Assembly: GCF_030373185.1 (NCBI RefSeq)
Contig: NZ_JAUCZH010000004.1
Coordinates: 1 to 64,000, forward strand
Source of the DNA: Tabrizicola sp.
Lineage (GTDB): Bacteria; Pseudomonadota; Alphaproteobacteria; Rhodobacterales; Rhodobacteraceae
Length of the DNA: 64,000 nt
Direction: 5' to 3'
Part shown: one piece after another, positions 20,272 to 29,769 of the stretch
Layout: each line of letters opens with the position of its first letter
Position numbering within the stretch: the first letter of the stretch is position 1
Made by a program: the position numbers and the translations under genes
Notes under the pieces: model-generated
The model's input: the letters and a program-made list of their open reading frames with translations, nothing else
Told to the model about the DNA's origin: nothing
The model's database searches: none

Positions 20272-20532
20272 TTTTTCCAATCAACATATCTTTTCACTTG
20301 TCGGCCGCCCAAGCAAAAGATTTGATCCATGGATGAAACCGCGCGATTCCGCGTGCTGAACAAGGTAAGACCTGTCCGATGCTGCATTGCCGAAACACCG
20401 CAGAGAGAGTTGCAGGACAAGCAATTTTTGCTGACCTGGGCAGCGGACTTTCTGCAAGGGCAAAAGGACTCGGCAGCGGCGAATCAGTCATCCGGATTCG
20501 CCGCGCTTGCCTGATGGACAAAGGAGAAGGCC

Positions 20533-21603
20533 ATGACGATGCCGCCTGATCCCGCCCCGCTGCTGCTTCCTGATTCGGAGCCCGCGCGCCCGACCCTGAA
20601 GACTATCGCCGCCGCCACCGGGCTTGCCATTGCCACGGTCAGCCGCGCCCTGAAGGATGCCCCCGACATCGGCGAGGAAACCAAGCGCCGGGTGCGCGAA
20701 ACCGCCGCCCAGCTTGGATATCGGCCAAACCGGGCCGGCGTGCGCCTGCGCACAGGCAAGACCAATGTGATTGCCTTGGTCCTGTCCACCGAATCCGATG
20801 TGATGAACCACACCTCGCGGCTGATCTACTCCATTGCAAACGCGCTGCGCGGCACCGCCTACCACATGGTTGTCATGCCCTTCTTCCCCGATCAGGATCC
20901 GATGGAGCCGATCCGCTACATCGTCGAAACCGAAAGTGCCGACGGGGTGATCCTGAACCAGACCAAGCCTGACGATCCGCGCATCCGCTACATGAAGGAA
21001 CGCGGATTTCCCTTCGCCACCCACGGCCGCACCGACATGGGGATCGACCACCCTTATTTCGACTTCGACAACGAGGCCTTCGCCCGCCTTGCCGTGCGCA
21101 CACTGGCGCAGCGCGGGCGCAAGCGGCTGTTCCTGATAGCGCCGCCCCGGTCGCATCTTTACGCCCGCCACATGACCTGGGGCTTCTCTGATGAGGCTGC
21201 GCTTCTTGGCCTGCCGTTCGAACTGGCCGACAAGGTCACCTCTGACAGTGGCGGAGAAGCGATCGATGATGCCGTCGCCGCCCGCTTTGCGCAGCCAAAC
21301 CCGCCGGACGGCTTTGTCGTCGGCTCGACCACAGCCGCGATGTCGTCGATCGCGGGGGCAGAAAGCACCGGGCGCGTTCTGGGACGCGATTTCGACGTAG
21401 TCGCAAAAGAGGCCATCGCAGTCTTGCGACGCTTCCGGCGGGAGACCATCATCATCAAGGAAGATGTCGGCCGCGCCGGTGAATTTCTTGCGCGTGCGCT
21501 GGTTGCCGAAATCGAAAAGCGCGATCCGGAACAAAGGCAAGGTCTTGAGCATCCGGGCAAGGTGGACTTGGGCGATGCGCCCGATCAGGGAGGAAAGACA
21601 TGA
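20533..21603 (+). CDS. LacI family transcriptional regulator
   Basis: LKTIAAATGLAIATVSRALKDAPDIGEETKRRVRETAAQLGYRPN HTH. Confidence 0.95.
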   Translation: MTMPPDPAPLLLPDSEPARPTLKTIAAATGLAIATVSRALKDAPDIGEETKRRVRETAAQLGYRPNRAGVRLRTGKTNVIALVLSTESDVMNHTSRLIYSIANALRGTAYHMVVMPFFPDQDPMEPIRYIVETESADGVILNQTKPDDPRIRYMKERGFPFATHGRTDMGIDHPYFDFDNEAFARLAVRTLAQRGRKRLFLIAPPRSHLYARHMTWGFSDEAALLGLPFELADKVTSDSGGEAIDDAVAARFAQPNPPDGFVVGSTTAAMSSIAGAESTGRVLGRDFDVVAKEAIAVLRRFRRETIIIKEDVGRAGEFLARALVAEIEKRDPEQRQGLEHPGKVDLGDAPDQGGKT

Positions 21604-22655
21604 AGACGATCAAAGGCCCGGCCCTGTTTCTGGCGCAATTTGCCGGTGATGCAGCGCCATTCAATTCCTGGAAATCCATCACCGAATGGGCCGCCGACTG
21701 CGGCTATGCCGGCGTGCAGGTTCCATCATGGGACGGGCGCCTCTTCGATCTGGAAAAGGCTGCAACATCAAAGGACTATTGCGACGAGTTCAAGGGAGTT
21801 GCGAAGAATGCCGGGCTGGAGGTGACAGAACTTTCCACCCACCTGCAAGGCCAGCTTGTCGCGGTTCACCCGGCCTATGACACCGCCTTTGACGGCTTTG
21901 CCGCCCCATCCGTCCGCGGCAACCCGAAAGCGCGGCAGGAATGGGCAGTCGATCAGGTCAGGAAGGCGCTGACCGCCTCGAAGAATCTTGGCCTTTCGGC
22001 CCATGCCACTTTCTCGGGGGCGCTGGCATGGCCCTATCTCTATCCCTGGCCTCAGCGCCCGGCCGGTCTTGTGGAAGAGGCCTTTGACGAACTGGCCCGC
22101 CGCTGGCTGCCGATCCTGAACCACGCCGAGGACTGCGGCATTGACATCTGCTACGAGATCCACCCGGGCGAAGATCTGCATGACGGGATCAGCTATGAGA
22201 TGTTCCTTGACCGCGTAAAAGGCCACAGCCGGGCCAACATGCTTTACGACCCCAGTCATTATGTCCTTCAACACCTTGATTATCTTGATCATATCGACAT
22301 CTACCACGACCGGATAAAGATGTTCCATGTCAAGGACGCCGAACTGAACCCCACCGGGCGACAGGGTGTCTACGGCGGCTTCCAGTCATGGGTCAACCGC
22401 GCCGGCCGCTTTCGCAGCCTGGGCGACGGGCAAGTCGATTTTGGCGGCATCTTCTCCAAACTCACACAATACGGCTTTGACGGCTGGGCGGTTGTCGAAT
22501 GGGAATGTTGCCTGAAGCACCCTGAAGACGGCGCCCGCGAAGGGGCCTATTTCGTCAACGCCCACATCATCCGGGTGACCGAGAAGGCCTTCGACGATTT
22601 CGCCGACGCAGGGACTGACCGGGCCGCCAACCGCCGCATGCTTGGACTGGACTGA
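21600..22655 (+). CDS. sugar phosphate isomerase/epimerase
   Basis: DICYEIHPGEDLHDG, MLYDPSHYVLQ, KMFHVKDAELN; overlaps lacI by 4 bp. Confidence 0.9.
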   Translation: MKTIKGPALFLAQFAGDAAPFNSWKSITEWAADCGYAGVQVPSWDGRLFDLEKAATSKDYCDEFKGVAKNAGLEVTELSTHLQGQLVAVHPAYDTAFDGFAAPSVRGNPKARQEWAVDQVRKALTASKNLGLSAHATFSGALAWPYLYPWPQRPAGLVEEAFDELARRWLPILNHAEDCGIDICYEIHPGEDLHDGISYEMFLDRVKGHSRANMLYDPSHYVLQHLDYLDHIDIYHDRIKMFHVKDAELNPTGRQGVYGGFQSWVNRAGRFRSLGDGQVDFGGIFSKLTQYGFDGWAVVEWECCLKHPEDGAREGAYFVNAHIIRVTEKAFDDFADAGTDRAANRRMLGLD

Positions 22656-22665
22656 CCATGTCGGA

Positions 22666-22714
22666 GCGGGGGGCCAGCCCCCCGCACCCCCCGGGATATT
22701 TTCGCAGAGAGGAA
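22666..22714. repeat. dispersed intergenic element (GGGGGGCCAGCCCCCCGCACCCCCCGGGATATTTTCGCAGAGAGGAAG)
   Basis: Similar layout to other CCCCGG-ATATT/AGTATT elements in the window. Confidence 0.6.
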
Positions 22715-22718
22715 GCCC

Positions 22719-23888
22719 ATGCCCATTGACGCCGCACATACCGCCCGCGCGCCCCGTCTTCGTCTTGGCATGGTTGGTGGCGGACGTGATGCCTTCATTG
22801 GCGCCGTCCACCGTATTGCTGCCCGGATAGATGACCAATATGAGCTGGTTGCAGGCTGTTTCTCATCCAATGCGGACAAGGCGCTCGCCTCTGCCGCCGA
22901 TCTCGGGGTAGCCCGTGCCTATACAAGTTTCGCAGACATGGCCGTGCGCGAAGCCCGGCGCAAGGACGGTATCGACGCCGTCGCAATCGTCACCCCGAAT
23001 CACATGCATGCCCCGGTGGCGATGCAGTTCCTGCGCCGTGGGATCCATGTGATCTGCGACAAACCCCTGACCGCAACCCTGCCCGAAGCAAAGAAGCTCG
23101 CCAAGGCGGCAGCGGCATCGGGCGTCGTCTTTGCGCTGACGCACAACTACACCGGCTATCCGATGATCCGGCAGATGAAGGCGATGATCGCCGCCGGAGA
23201 TTTGGGCGACCTTCGCGTGGTGCAGGTCGAATACGCCCAGGACTGGCTGACGGAAGCCCTGGAAGGTTCGGGCCAGAAACAGGCCGACTGGCGCACTGAT
23301 CCGGCGCGGTCAGGCGCAGGCGGCTCCACCGGCGACATTGGCACCCATGCCTTCAACCTTGCGAATTTCGTCTCTGGCCTGACACTCGACACTCTGGCCG
23401 CCGACCTCACCGCCTTCGTCCCCGGCCGCCGCGTCGATGACAACGCCCATGTGATGCTGCGCTACAAGGGCGGGGCCAAGGGCATGCTCTGGTGCAGCCA
23501 GGTGGCCCCCGGCAATGAGAACTGCCTCCGCCTGCGGGTCTACGGCACCAAAGGCGGGCTTGAATGGGCGCAGGAAGACCCGAACTACCTTTGGTTCACG
23601 CCTTTCGGCCAGTCCAAGCGACTCATCACCCGAGGCGGTGCGGGCTCCGGCCCCGAGGCGGCGCGTGTCAGCCGCATACCGCCCGGCCACCCCGAGGGTT
23701 ACCTCGAAGGATTCGCCAACATCTACACCGAAGCCGCACGCGCGATACGCGCCGCCAAGACGGGCGAGGCCGCGCCGGACGGCACCATTTTCCCGGGTCT
23801 CAAGGAAGGTCTTGAAGGCGTTGCCTTTGTCGATGCCTGCGTGCGGTCTTCGTCCCGAAATGGTGCATGGGTCAGTCTGAACCTCTGA
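22719..23888 (+). CDS. Gfo/Idh/MocA family oxidoreductase
   Basis: LGMVGGGRDAFIGAVHRIAARID; VICDKPLTATLPEAKKLAKAA. Confidence 0.93.
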   Translation: MPIDAAHTARAPRLRLGMVGGGRDAFIGAVHRIAARIDDQYELVAGCFSSNADKALASAADLGVARAYTSFADMAVREARRKDGIDAVAIVTPNHMHAPVAMQFLRRGIHVICDKPLTATLPEAKKLAKAAAASGVVFALTHNYTGYPMIRQMKAMIAAGDLGDLRVVQVEYAQDWLTEALEGSGQKQADWRTDPARSGAGGSTGDIGTHAFNLANFVSGLTLDTLAADLTAFVPGRRVDDNAHVMLRYKGGAKGMLWCSQVAPGNENCLRLRVYGTKGGLEWAQEDPNYLWFTPFGQSKRLITRGGAGSGPEAARVSRIPPGHPEGYLEGFANIYTEAARAIRAAKTGEAAPDGTIFPGLKEGLEGVAFVDACVRSSSRNGAWVSLNL

Positions 23889-23990
23889 GAGGCATCAACC
23901 AGACCGAAACTTGCGCCTGCTCTTTTGACAAATACTCCACGGAAGGCCCGCAGGGTGTGAAACCCTCCGGGGCCAGTCACAAACGCTGAA

Positions 23991-24908
23991 TCAGCGCAGT
24001 CGCCCCCGCTCACGCTGCAACCAGAGCGCGGTTAGCAAAAGCGGCGCATTGGCGATCTCGCCGCACTCGACCGCCGTCATGAAGGCCGTGAACGAAAGCA
24101 GATGGCCGCGGATATCTTCGGCTTCCTCGACCTCGCCGAAGACACCTGCCACGCCATCCGGCAGGTCGCACAACCCGACATAGGAATAGATGTATTCCGT
24201 CATTGCGCCGGGACTGGGGTAGTATTCCCCCACCTTCAGCAGTTGGCCAAGCACCAGCCCCGCCTCCTCCACCGCTTCGCGTCTGGCGCAATCTTCGGGG
24301 CTTTCGCCGGGGTCGATCCGGCCGGCAACCGCCTCCAGCTGCCAAGGCAGCGGATCACCGCGGCCGAGCGGGCCAGTCCGCATCTGTTCGATCAACAGCA
24401 CCCGGTCGCGCACCGGATCATAGGGCAACACCGTTACGGCATCCCCCGAGACAAACACTTCACGCGTGATCTGTTCGCTCATCGTTCCGTCAAACCGGCG
24501 GTGGCAGAGTTCCACGACCTCCAGACCGAAAAACCCGGCATGGGTCTGACGCAGGCTGGTGACTGAAACCTCACCGCTGGCGACCCGCAGGCCCCGTGCT
24601 GCGGCTTCAGCCCCGCGCAACCGGCTTGCCGCCGCAACGCGAAGCGAACCCAGCCGCTGACGCACCACCTCTGGCGCAACCTGGCCCATTGCCGTCATTA
24701 CCAGTTCGGCAAGTGCAACATTCTCGGCGTCGGCAGGCCCTAGATCATAAACGGCAAGGCCGTCGACCGTGACAGGAACAATCCCCATGACCGACGCATA
24801 AAATCCAAGCCGCCCCGGTGCTTCAACAGGTCCAAGGACCGCACGCAACAAGGCCGGGTCGCCGATCGCCCGAAGTTTCACCACCTCAACGCCAGCGACG
24901 ATTCGCAT
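23991..24908 (-). CDS. trgB: NUDIX hydrolase, TrgB-like (tellurite-resistance associated)
   Basis: Nudix box GRIDPGESPEDCARREAVEEAGL; adjacent to a TrgA-like gene. Confidence 0.8.
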   Translation of the reverse strand: MRIVAGVEVVKLRAIGDPALLRAVLGPVEAPGRLGFYASVMGIVPVTVDGLAVYDLGPADAENVALAELVMTAMGQVAPEVVRQRLGSLRVAAASRLRGAEAAARGLRVASGEVSVTSLRQTHAGFFGLEVVELCHRRFDGTMSEQITREVFVSGDAVTVLPYDPVRDRVLLIEQMRTGPLGRGDPLPWQLEAVAGRIDPGESPEDCARREAVEEAGLVLGQLLKVGEYYPSPGAMTEYIYSYVGLCDLPDGVAGVFGEVEEAEDIRGHLLSFTAFMTAVECGEIANAPLLLTALWLQRERGRLR

Positions 24909-25341
24909 TCTCGGTCAGAATTCCCGCGATGGCCCCGCCGATGACCATCACGCCGATCACCGGGCCGGACCACAGCCCGACAGACCGCTGCATCATCCGC
25001 TTGAATACATCGATGATCGCCTCGAACGGACCGTCATACCGCATCCGCACCGATTGTTGCAGCATCTCGTAGATCGCGAAAAACAAAAGCCAGAAGAAAA
25101 CCAGCACCACCACCGTCTTCCAGCCGGAACCGACCGCCTCCACATAGCCTTTGCCGACCGAATTTCCCATCACCTTCCAGCCGACCAACCCACCAAGAAG
25201 CGCCGTGAACTCACGGAAATTGCCCACGGACTGCGCTTCGGGCATGTTTGGAACATAGGCATTGGCGGTCAGCCAAGCCAGAACGGCAAAGGTGATTGCG
25301 GCCATGGCCTTGGCGCCGGTCGGCATTGTGGTTGCCATCAA
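24886..25341 (-). CDS. trgA: TrgA family membrane protein (tellurite-resistance associated)
   Basis: Small membrane protein, TrgA-like by recall (AKAMAAITFAVLAWLTANAYVPNMPE); overlaps trgB-like gene. Confidence 0.78.
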   Translation of the reverse strand: MMATTMPTGAKAMAAITFAVLAWLTANAYVPNMPEAQSVGNFREFTALLGGLVGWKVMGNSVGKGYVEAVGSGWKTVVVLVFFWLLFFAIYEMLQQSVRMRYDGPFEAIIDVFKRMMQRSVGLWSGPVIGVMVIGGAIAGILTENANRRWR

Positions 25342-25348
25342 GAAGTCC

Positions 25349-26563
25349 TCAGGTCGGACGCGTCACCGTGATCTGCGTCACGTCACAGTTTCCTCCCTGA
25401 AACGCGCCCGCGCAAGAGGCGAGGTAAAAATCCCACATCCGCTTGAACCGGTCATCAAATCCAAGTTTCTTCACTTCGCCCCAACGCTCGGTGAAACTCT
25501 CGTGCCAGCGCCGAAGGGTCAGGCTGTAGCTTTGCCCGAACTCGATCGAGCCCTTGACGCGCAGCCCTGCCCGCTCCACCTCTGCGCGCAGCACTGATGG
25601 CGCTGGCAACATGCCGCCCGGAAAGATGTATTTCTGAATGAAATCAACACCCCGCCGATAGACTGGCCAGCGGTCTTCAGCCACAGTGATGATCTGCAAG
25701 GTAGCGTGGCAGCCAGGGTTAAGCCTGTCGCGCAAGGTGTTGAAATAGGTCGGCCAGTAACGTTCGCCTACGGCCTCGAACATCTCGATGCTGGCAATGC
25801 CGTCATAGACGCCACGTTCGTCGCGGTAATCCTGCAACTTGATCGAAACGCGATCCGACAGCCCAGCCTTGGCGATGCGATCCACCGCGAAATCATACTG
25901 AGCCTGGCTGATGGTCAGGCCAGTCACCTTCAGACCGCGTTCCTTGGCGGCATATTCGGCAAAGCCGCCCCAGCCGCAGCCGATTTCAAGCACGTGATCC
26001 CCCGGCTGGGCGTTCATCTGGTCTACCATGCTGGCATATTTGCGCCGCTGCGCCGCTTCCAGACTTTCCTGACCGCTTTCAAAGAGTGCCGAGGAATAGG
26101 TCATCGTCTCATCCAGCCACAACTGGTAGAAGTCATTTCCCAGGTCGTAGTGATAGGAAATGTTCTTCTTCGCCTGCGACTTGGAGTTCGATTGCAGCCA
26201 AAAGCGCATCCGCTCATAGGCGCGGACCAGTCCCAACCCCGGATAGCTGTCGCCAAGCGGGTTGTTGGCCGGGCGCTGGATCAGGTCCAGAAAGGCTTGC
26301 AGGTCCGGAGTAGACCACCAGCCATCCAGATAGGCGTCGCAAAAGCCAAGATCGCCCTCGCGGATCAGCCGGGCAAAAAGGTCAGGGTTATGCACCTCGA
26401 TTTCGGCGGCCAGCCCCGGCGCAGCCCCGTCGATCCGGAACCGGCGGCCATCGGGCAGGACAAAGTCCAGACGTCCTTCGCCCAGTCGCCGGGCCACATC
26501 AAAGGCCTTGGCGAAATAGCGCGGCAGGCTGGCCTGGCCCTTTACTGTCGTCAGAACGTCCAT
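25349..26563 (-). CDS. cyclopropane-fatty-acyl-phospholipid synthase family methyltransferase
   Basis: YHYDLGNDFYQLWLDETMTYSSALFE and VLEIGCGWGGFAEYAA; start MDVLTTVKG (alternative 26596). Confidence 0.93.
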   Translation of the reverse strand: MDVLTTVKGQASLPRYFAKAFDVARRLGEGRLDFVLPDGRRFRIDGAAPGLAAEIEVHNPDLFARLIREGDLGFCDAYLDGWWSTPDLQAFLDLIQRPANNPLGDSYPGLGLVRAYERMRFWLQSNSKSQAKKNISYHYDLGNDFYQLWLDETMTYSSALFESGQESLEAAQRRKYASMVDQMNAQPGDHVLEIGCGWGGFAEYAAKERGLKVTGLTISQAQYDFAVDRIAKAGLSDRVSIKLQDYRDERGVYDGIASIEMFEAVGERYWPTYFNTLRDRLNPGCHATLQIITVAEDRWPVYRRGVDFIQKYIFPGGMLPAPSVLRAEVERAGLRVKGSIEFGQSYSLTLRRWHESFTERWGEVKKLGFDDRFKRMWDFYLASCAGAFQGGNCDVTQITVTRPT

Positions 26564-26621
26564 CGCCCCTCCCCAAGGGTTCTTCTCGTCAAGCATAGTT
26601 TCTCCAAACCGGACGCTATCC

Positions 26622-28034
26622 TCAAGCATTTCGTGAACTGTATGCTGCGAGGGCTCCGGCGCGCCCTTCGGCCAGATCAACCACCGGTGCCGGGTAGGGT
26701 CGCGCCGGGTCAAGACCCCAGGCCCGCGGTACCGCGTCAAAGAAGGCAAGCGCCTCCGGCCCAGGCGACCGGGACAGCTCGGCAATGAAACGGCGGCGGT
26801 AATCGCCCCGGGCGTCAAACTTCTCGGCCTGACCGGCAGGATTGAAGACCCGAAAGAAAGGCGAGGCGTCTGGCCCCGATCCCGCAACCCATTGCCAGCC
26901 CATCGCATTGGCCGCCGGATCCCAGTCGGTCAGGCATTCGGCAAACCAGGCCTGCCCCACGCGCCAGTCGGTCAGGAGATGCTTCGTCAGATAGCTGCCT
27001 GCGATCATCCGCGCCCGGTTGTGCATCGTGCCGGTAACATACATCTCGCGCATCGCGGCATCGACAAAGGGCTCGCCTGTCATCCCTTGCCGCCAGCGTT
27101 CCGCGTCCGGATTGTCGCCGCGCCATGGAAAGGCGTCCCAATCCGGTTTCCAGTTGGCATAGGTGATCTGTGGCGTGTGATGCATCAGATGATAGGCAAA
27201 CTCGCGCCAGGCCAGTTCCCGCAGGAATGCTTCCGCCCCCGCCCGCCCGGCCTCCCGCGCCTGCAACCCCGCATGCCAGACCTCGCGGATGCCGATCTCG
27301 CCATAGGTCAGGTTCTCCGACAGGCGCGACGTGCCATCCACCCCAGGAAGATCGCGCGCCGAAGCATAGTCATCCACCGGCCCGGCCAGAAACGCTGCCA
27401 GTTTCGCCCGAGCCGCAGCCTCGCCCACGGCCTGATGCCGGGCCACCACCGCGGCTCCCCGGTTCATCGCCGCCCCAAGGCGCCAGTCCTCCAGCCGCTC
27501 GCTGACAGGCCATACCACAGGCCCCACCGCCCGCAGCGGAGCCGCCTCGGGTGCCGCGACGCCCCGGTCCCGCACGCTGCGCCAATAGGGAGTGAAGACC
27601 CTGTAGAACCCACCCTGCCCGGTCTGAACTTCCCAAGGCTCATGCATCAGATGACCGGCAAAGCTCCGCGCCTCGACGCCGACGGCCTTCAAGGCTGCCT
27701 TCACCGCGGTATCTCGCGCCACACTCGCAGGATCATAGAGCCTTGACCACCAGACCCCAGCGGCCCCGGTCTCGACCGCCAGAGCCTCCAGCACCGCCAA
27801 CGCCGCACCCCTTCGCAGAACCAGCCGCAGCCCGATCCCCTCCAGCGCGCGGGCAAATTCCGCCACCGCAAGCCCCAGCCGCCATTTCGCCGCCGCCCCC
27901 AGCGCTTCGGTTTCCGGGTCAAGGACAAAGACAGGCACCAGCGCGCGCCCCGAGGCCACCGCTTCGGACAGCACAGGGTTATCGCCCAGCCGCAAATCGC
28001 GGCGGACCCAAAGGATCAACGGTCTGTCACCCAT
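26622..28034 (-). CDS. phr: deoxyribodipyrimidine photo-lyase
   Basis: LWVRRDLRLGDNPVL; ELAWREFAYHLMHHTPQ; MHNRARMIAGSYLTKHLLTDWR; DPAANAMGWQWVAGSGPDASPFFRVFNP. Confidence 0.96.
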   Translation of the reverse strand: MGDRPLILWVRRDLRLGDNPVLSEAVASGRALVPVFVLDPETEALGAAAKWRLGLAVAEFARALEGIGLRLVLRRGAALAVLEALAVETGAAGVWWSRLYDPASVARDTAVKAALKAVGVEARSFAGHLMHEPWEVQTGQGGFYRVFTPYWRSVRDRGVAAPEAAPLRAVGPVVWPVSERLEDWRLGAAMNRGAAVVARHQAVGEAAARAKLAAFLAGPVDDYASARDLPGVDGTSRLSENLTYGEIGIREVWHAGLQAREAGRAGAEAFLRELAWREFAYHLMHHTPQITYANWKPDWDAFPWRGDNPDAERWRQGMTGEPFVDAAMREMYVTGTMHNRARMIAGSYLTKHLLTDWRVGQAWFAECLTDWDPAANAMGWQWVAGSGPDASPFFRVFNPAGQAEKFDARGDYRRRFIAELSRSPGPEALAFFDAVPRAWGLDPARPYPAPVVDLAEGRAGALAAYSSRNA

Positions 28035-28057
28035 GCCCCAGCCTTCCCCAGTCCTAG

Positions 28058-28087
28058 ACACTACGTCCGCCAATCAAGGGCGGATCA
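28058..28087 (-). promoter_or_regulatory. candidate ECF sigmaE-type promoter TGATCC-N18-TAGTGT upstream of phr
   Basis: Minus-strand reading; the TGATCC hexamer resembles the -35 I recall for Rhodobacter sigmaE promoters. Confidence 0.35.
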
Positions 28088-28094
28088 CTCGTCA

Positions 28095-28230
28095 TTGCTC
28101 TTTTTCCAAATATTCTCAGGGGGTTTGGGGGCAGAATGCCCCCATCAGCCGCAGCCGGTTGCGCGCCCCTTGGCGCGCAGAAGGCAAGACGGAAGCCTTG
28201 CGCGGAACGCGCTCGACCCTGCTTGACGTC
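28095..28230. repeat. dispersed intergenic repeat, second copy of the 9241..9312 module
   Basis: TCTCAGGGGGTTTGGGGGCAGAATGCCCCCATC identical; GCAGCCGGTTGCGCGCC also shared. Confidence 0.8.
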
Positions 28231-29455
28231 AAAGCACCCGGTCCAGCGCCTCGATCAGCTGCGCCACCTCATCGGCACTGGTGTAATGGACAGCGCTCAT
28301 CCGCAACACGCCCTTTTCCAGGTCGATCCCCAGCGCGGTCAGAGGCCGAACGGCGTAGAAATCTCCTGCCCAACAGGCAATCCCGTTGCGGCCAAGATCC
28401 TCGGATACCGGTTCGGCCGCCCGGTCCAGTTCCACCGCCACTGTCGGCGCACGCCGTTCCGCCTCGCGCGGGCCAAGCAGCCGCAGATCATTGCGCGCCG
28501 ACAGGTAATCCAGAAGCGGCTGGATCACCGCCACCTCCTGCGCCCGCATCAGGTCATGGACACCCCGGTTCCTCGCGGCCGGGTCACCGGCGATCCCGTG
28601 ATGTGCTGCCAAGGCATCGATATAATCGGCCATCCCCGCACAGGCGGCGATCTGGGCGTGGTCTGGCCCGGCCGGAGTATGCCGCTTGTAAAGGGTGCCG
28701 TGGTTGAAGAAGTGGCCCTGCCCTGGCAAGTCAAACCCGAATGCCTCGCGGATCACCATGATCCCCTGATGCGGCCCATAGGTTTTGTAGGCCGAAAAAA
28801 GATACACGTCACAGCCCAGCGCAGGAATGTCCGGGAAACCGTGCGGCGCGTAGCTGACTCCGTCCACCACTGTCCGCGCACCCGCGTCCTTTGCCATCGC
28901 ACAGATTGCCGCCACATCGTTGATCTCGGCGATCACGTTGGAACAATGCGGAAAGCAGATCAGCTTCACCCGCCCATCCGCCAATAGTGCGGCCAGCGAT
29001 GACAGTTCCAGCGCCCCCGTCTCGCGGTCGACCTGCCATTCGCGGACTTCGATCCCCTCCTCGGCCAGCCTGCGCCAGACCCCCGAGTTCGCCTCGTGGT
29101 CCTGATCGGTCACCACCACCGCGCCGCCCGAGCCTGCCAGCCATTTCCGCACGGCTTGCGCCAGCACATAAGTGTTTGCGCTGGTCGAGGGTCCGAATGA
29201 CACCTCGTCCGGGACCACACCCATCATCGCCGACAACCGGTCGCGTGCCTCGTCCATCTCGGCGCCGCCGGCCTGAGCCCCCGGATAGGGGCCATAGGGC
29301 TGGACCTTGCGGTCGCGGTAGAAGCGGGTCAGCCGGTCTACCACCTGAATGCAAGGGTAGCTGCCACCGGCATTCTCGAAGAAGGCATGTGACGACAGAA
29401 CGGGCGACGAAAAGGCCGGGAACTGGGTCCGGACAAATTTCAGGTCAAGCTGCAT
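28229..29455 (-). CDS. class V aminotransferase / cysteine desulfurase-like protein
   Basis: FENAGGSYPCIQVVDRL, VDGVSYAPHGFPD, LFSAYKTYGPHQG (PLP lysine). Confidence 0.9.
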   Translation of the reverse strand: MQLDLKFVRTQFPAFSSPVLSSHAFFENAGGSYPCIQVVDRLTRFYRDRKVQPYGPYPGAQAGGAEMDEARDRLSAMMGVVPDEVSFGPSTSANTYVLAQAVRKWLAGSGGAVVVTDQDHEANSGVWRRLAEEGIEVREWQVDRETGALELSSLAALLADGRVKLICFPHCSNVIAEINDVAAICAMAKDAGARTVVDGVSYAPHGFPDIPALGCDVYLFSAYKTYGPHQGIMVIREAFGFDLPGQGHFFNHGTLYKRHTPAGPDHAQIAACAGMADYIDALAAHHGIAGDPAARNRGVHDLMRAQEVAVIQPLLDYLSARNDLRLLGPREAERRAPTVAVELDRAAEPVSEDLGRNGIACWAGDFYAVRPLTALGIDLEKGVLRMSAVHYTSADEVAQLIEALDRVL

Positions 29456-29600
29456 GGAAGACTCCTTTGTGCCATGGATGGACCGGCTGTCCGGCATGGT
29501 CAACTGCTGCGGCGGCCGATCTCGCGGCGTGGCAATCGCTCAGGAAAGCCATCAAACCACCCCGTCCCGGCAGAGGCATTTGCCTGACGTTGCGGCACTT

Positions 29601-29621
29601 GACCATTTTTGATCAAACTTC
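29601..29621. promoter_or_regulatory. candidate operator: TTTGATCAAACTTCT within dyad TTGACCATTTTTGATCAA
   Basis: 14/15 match to TTTGATCAAATTTCT at 9071-9085; lies in the divergent promoter region. Confidence 0.5.
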
Positions 29622-29769
29622 TCGCCCAAACCTGCAAATTTCTCTTGTCCTTTTCCACCATGCCGCCCAATTTTATCGGCAGCGTCGCGGGCTTCGGGTC
29701 CGCGACCCGACTAGGACCGACGTATCGCGGTTGGTTGATCAAGGGCCGCCGCAACACAAAGGAGCTTCC

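Noticed and set aside
20329-20514. 61-aa ORF between the binding protein and lacI
   Set aside because: Lies in a regulatory region, no motif, frame not obviously coding
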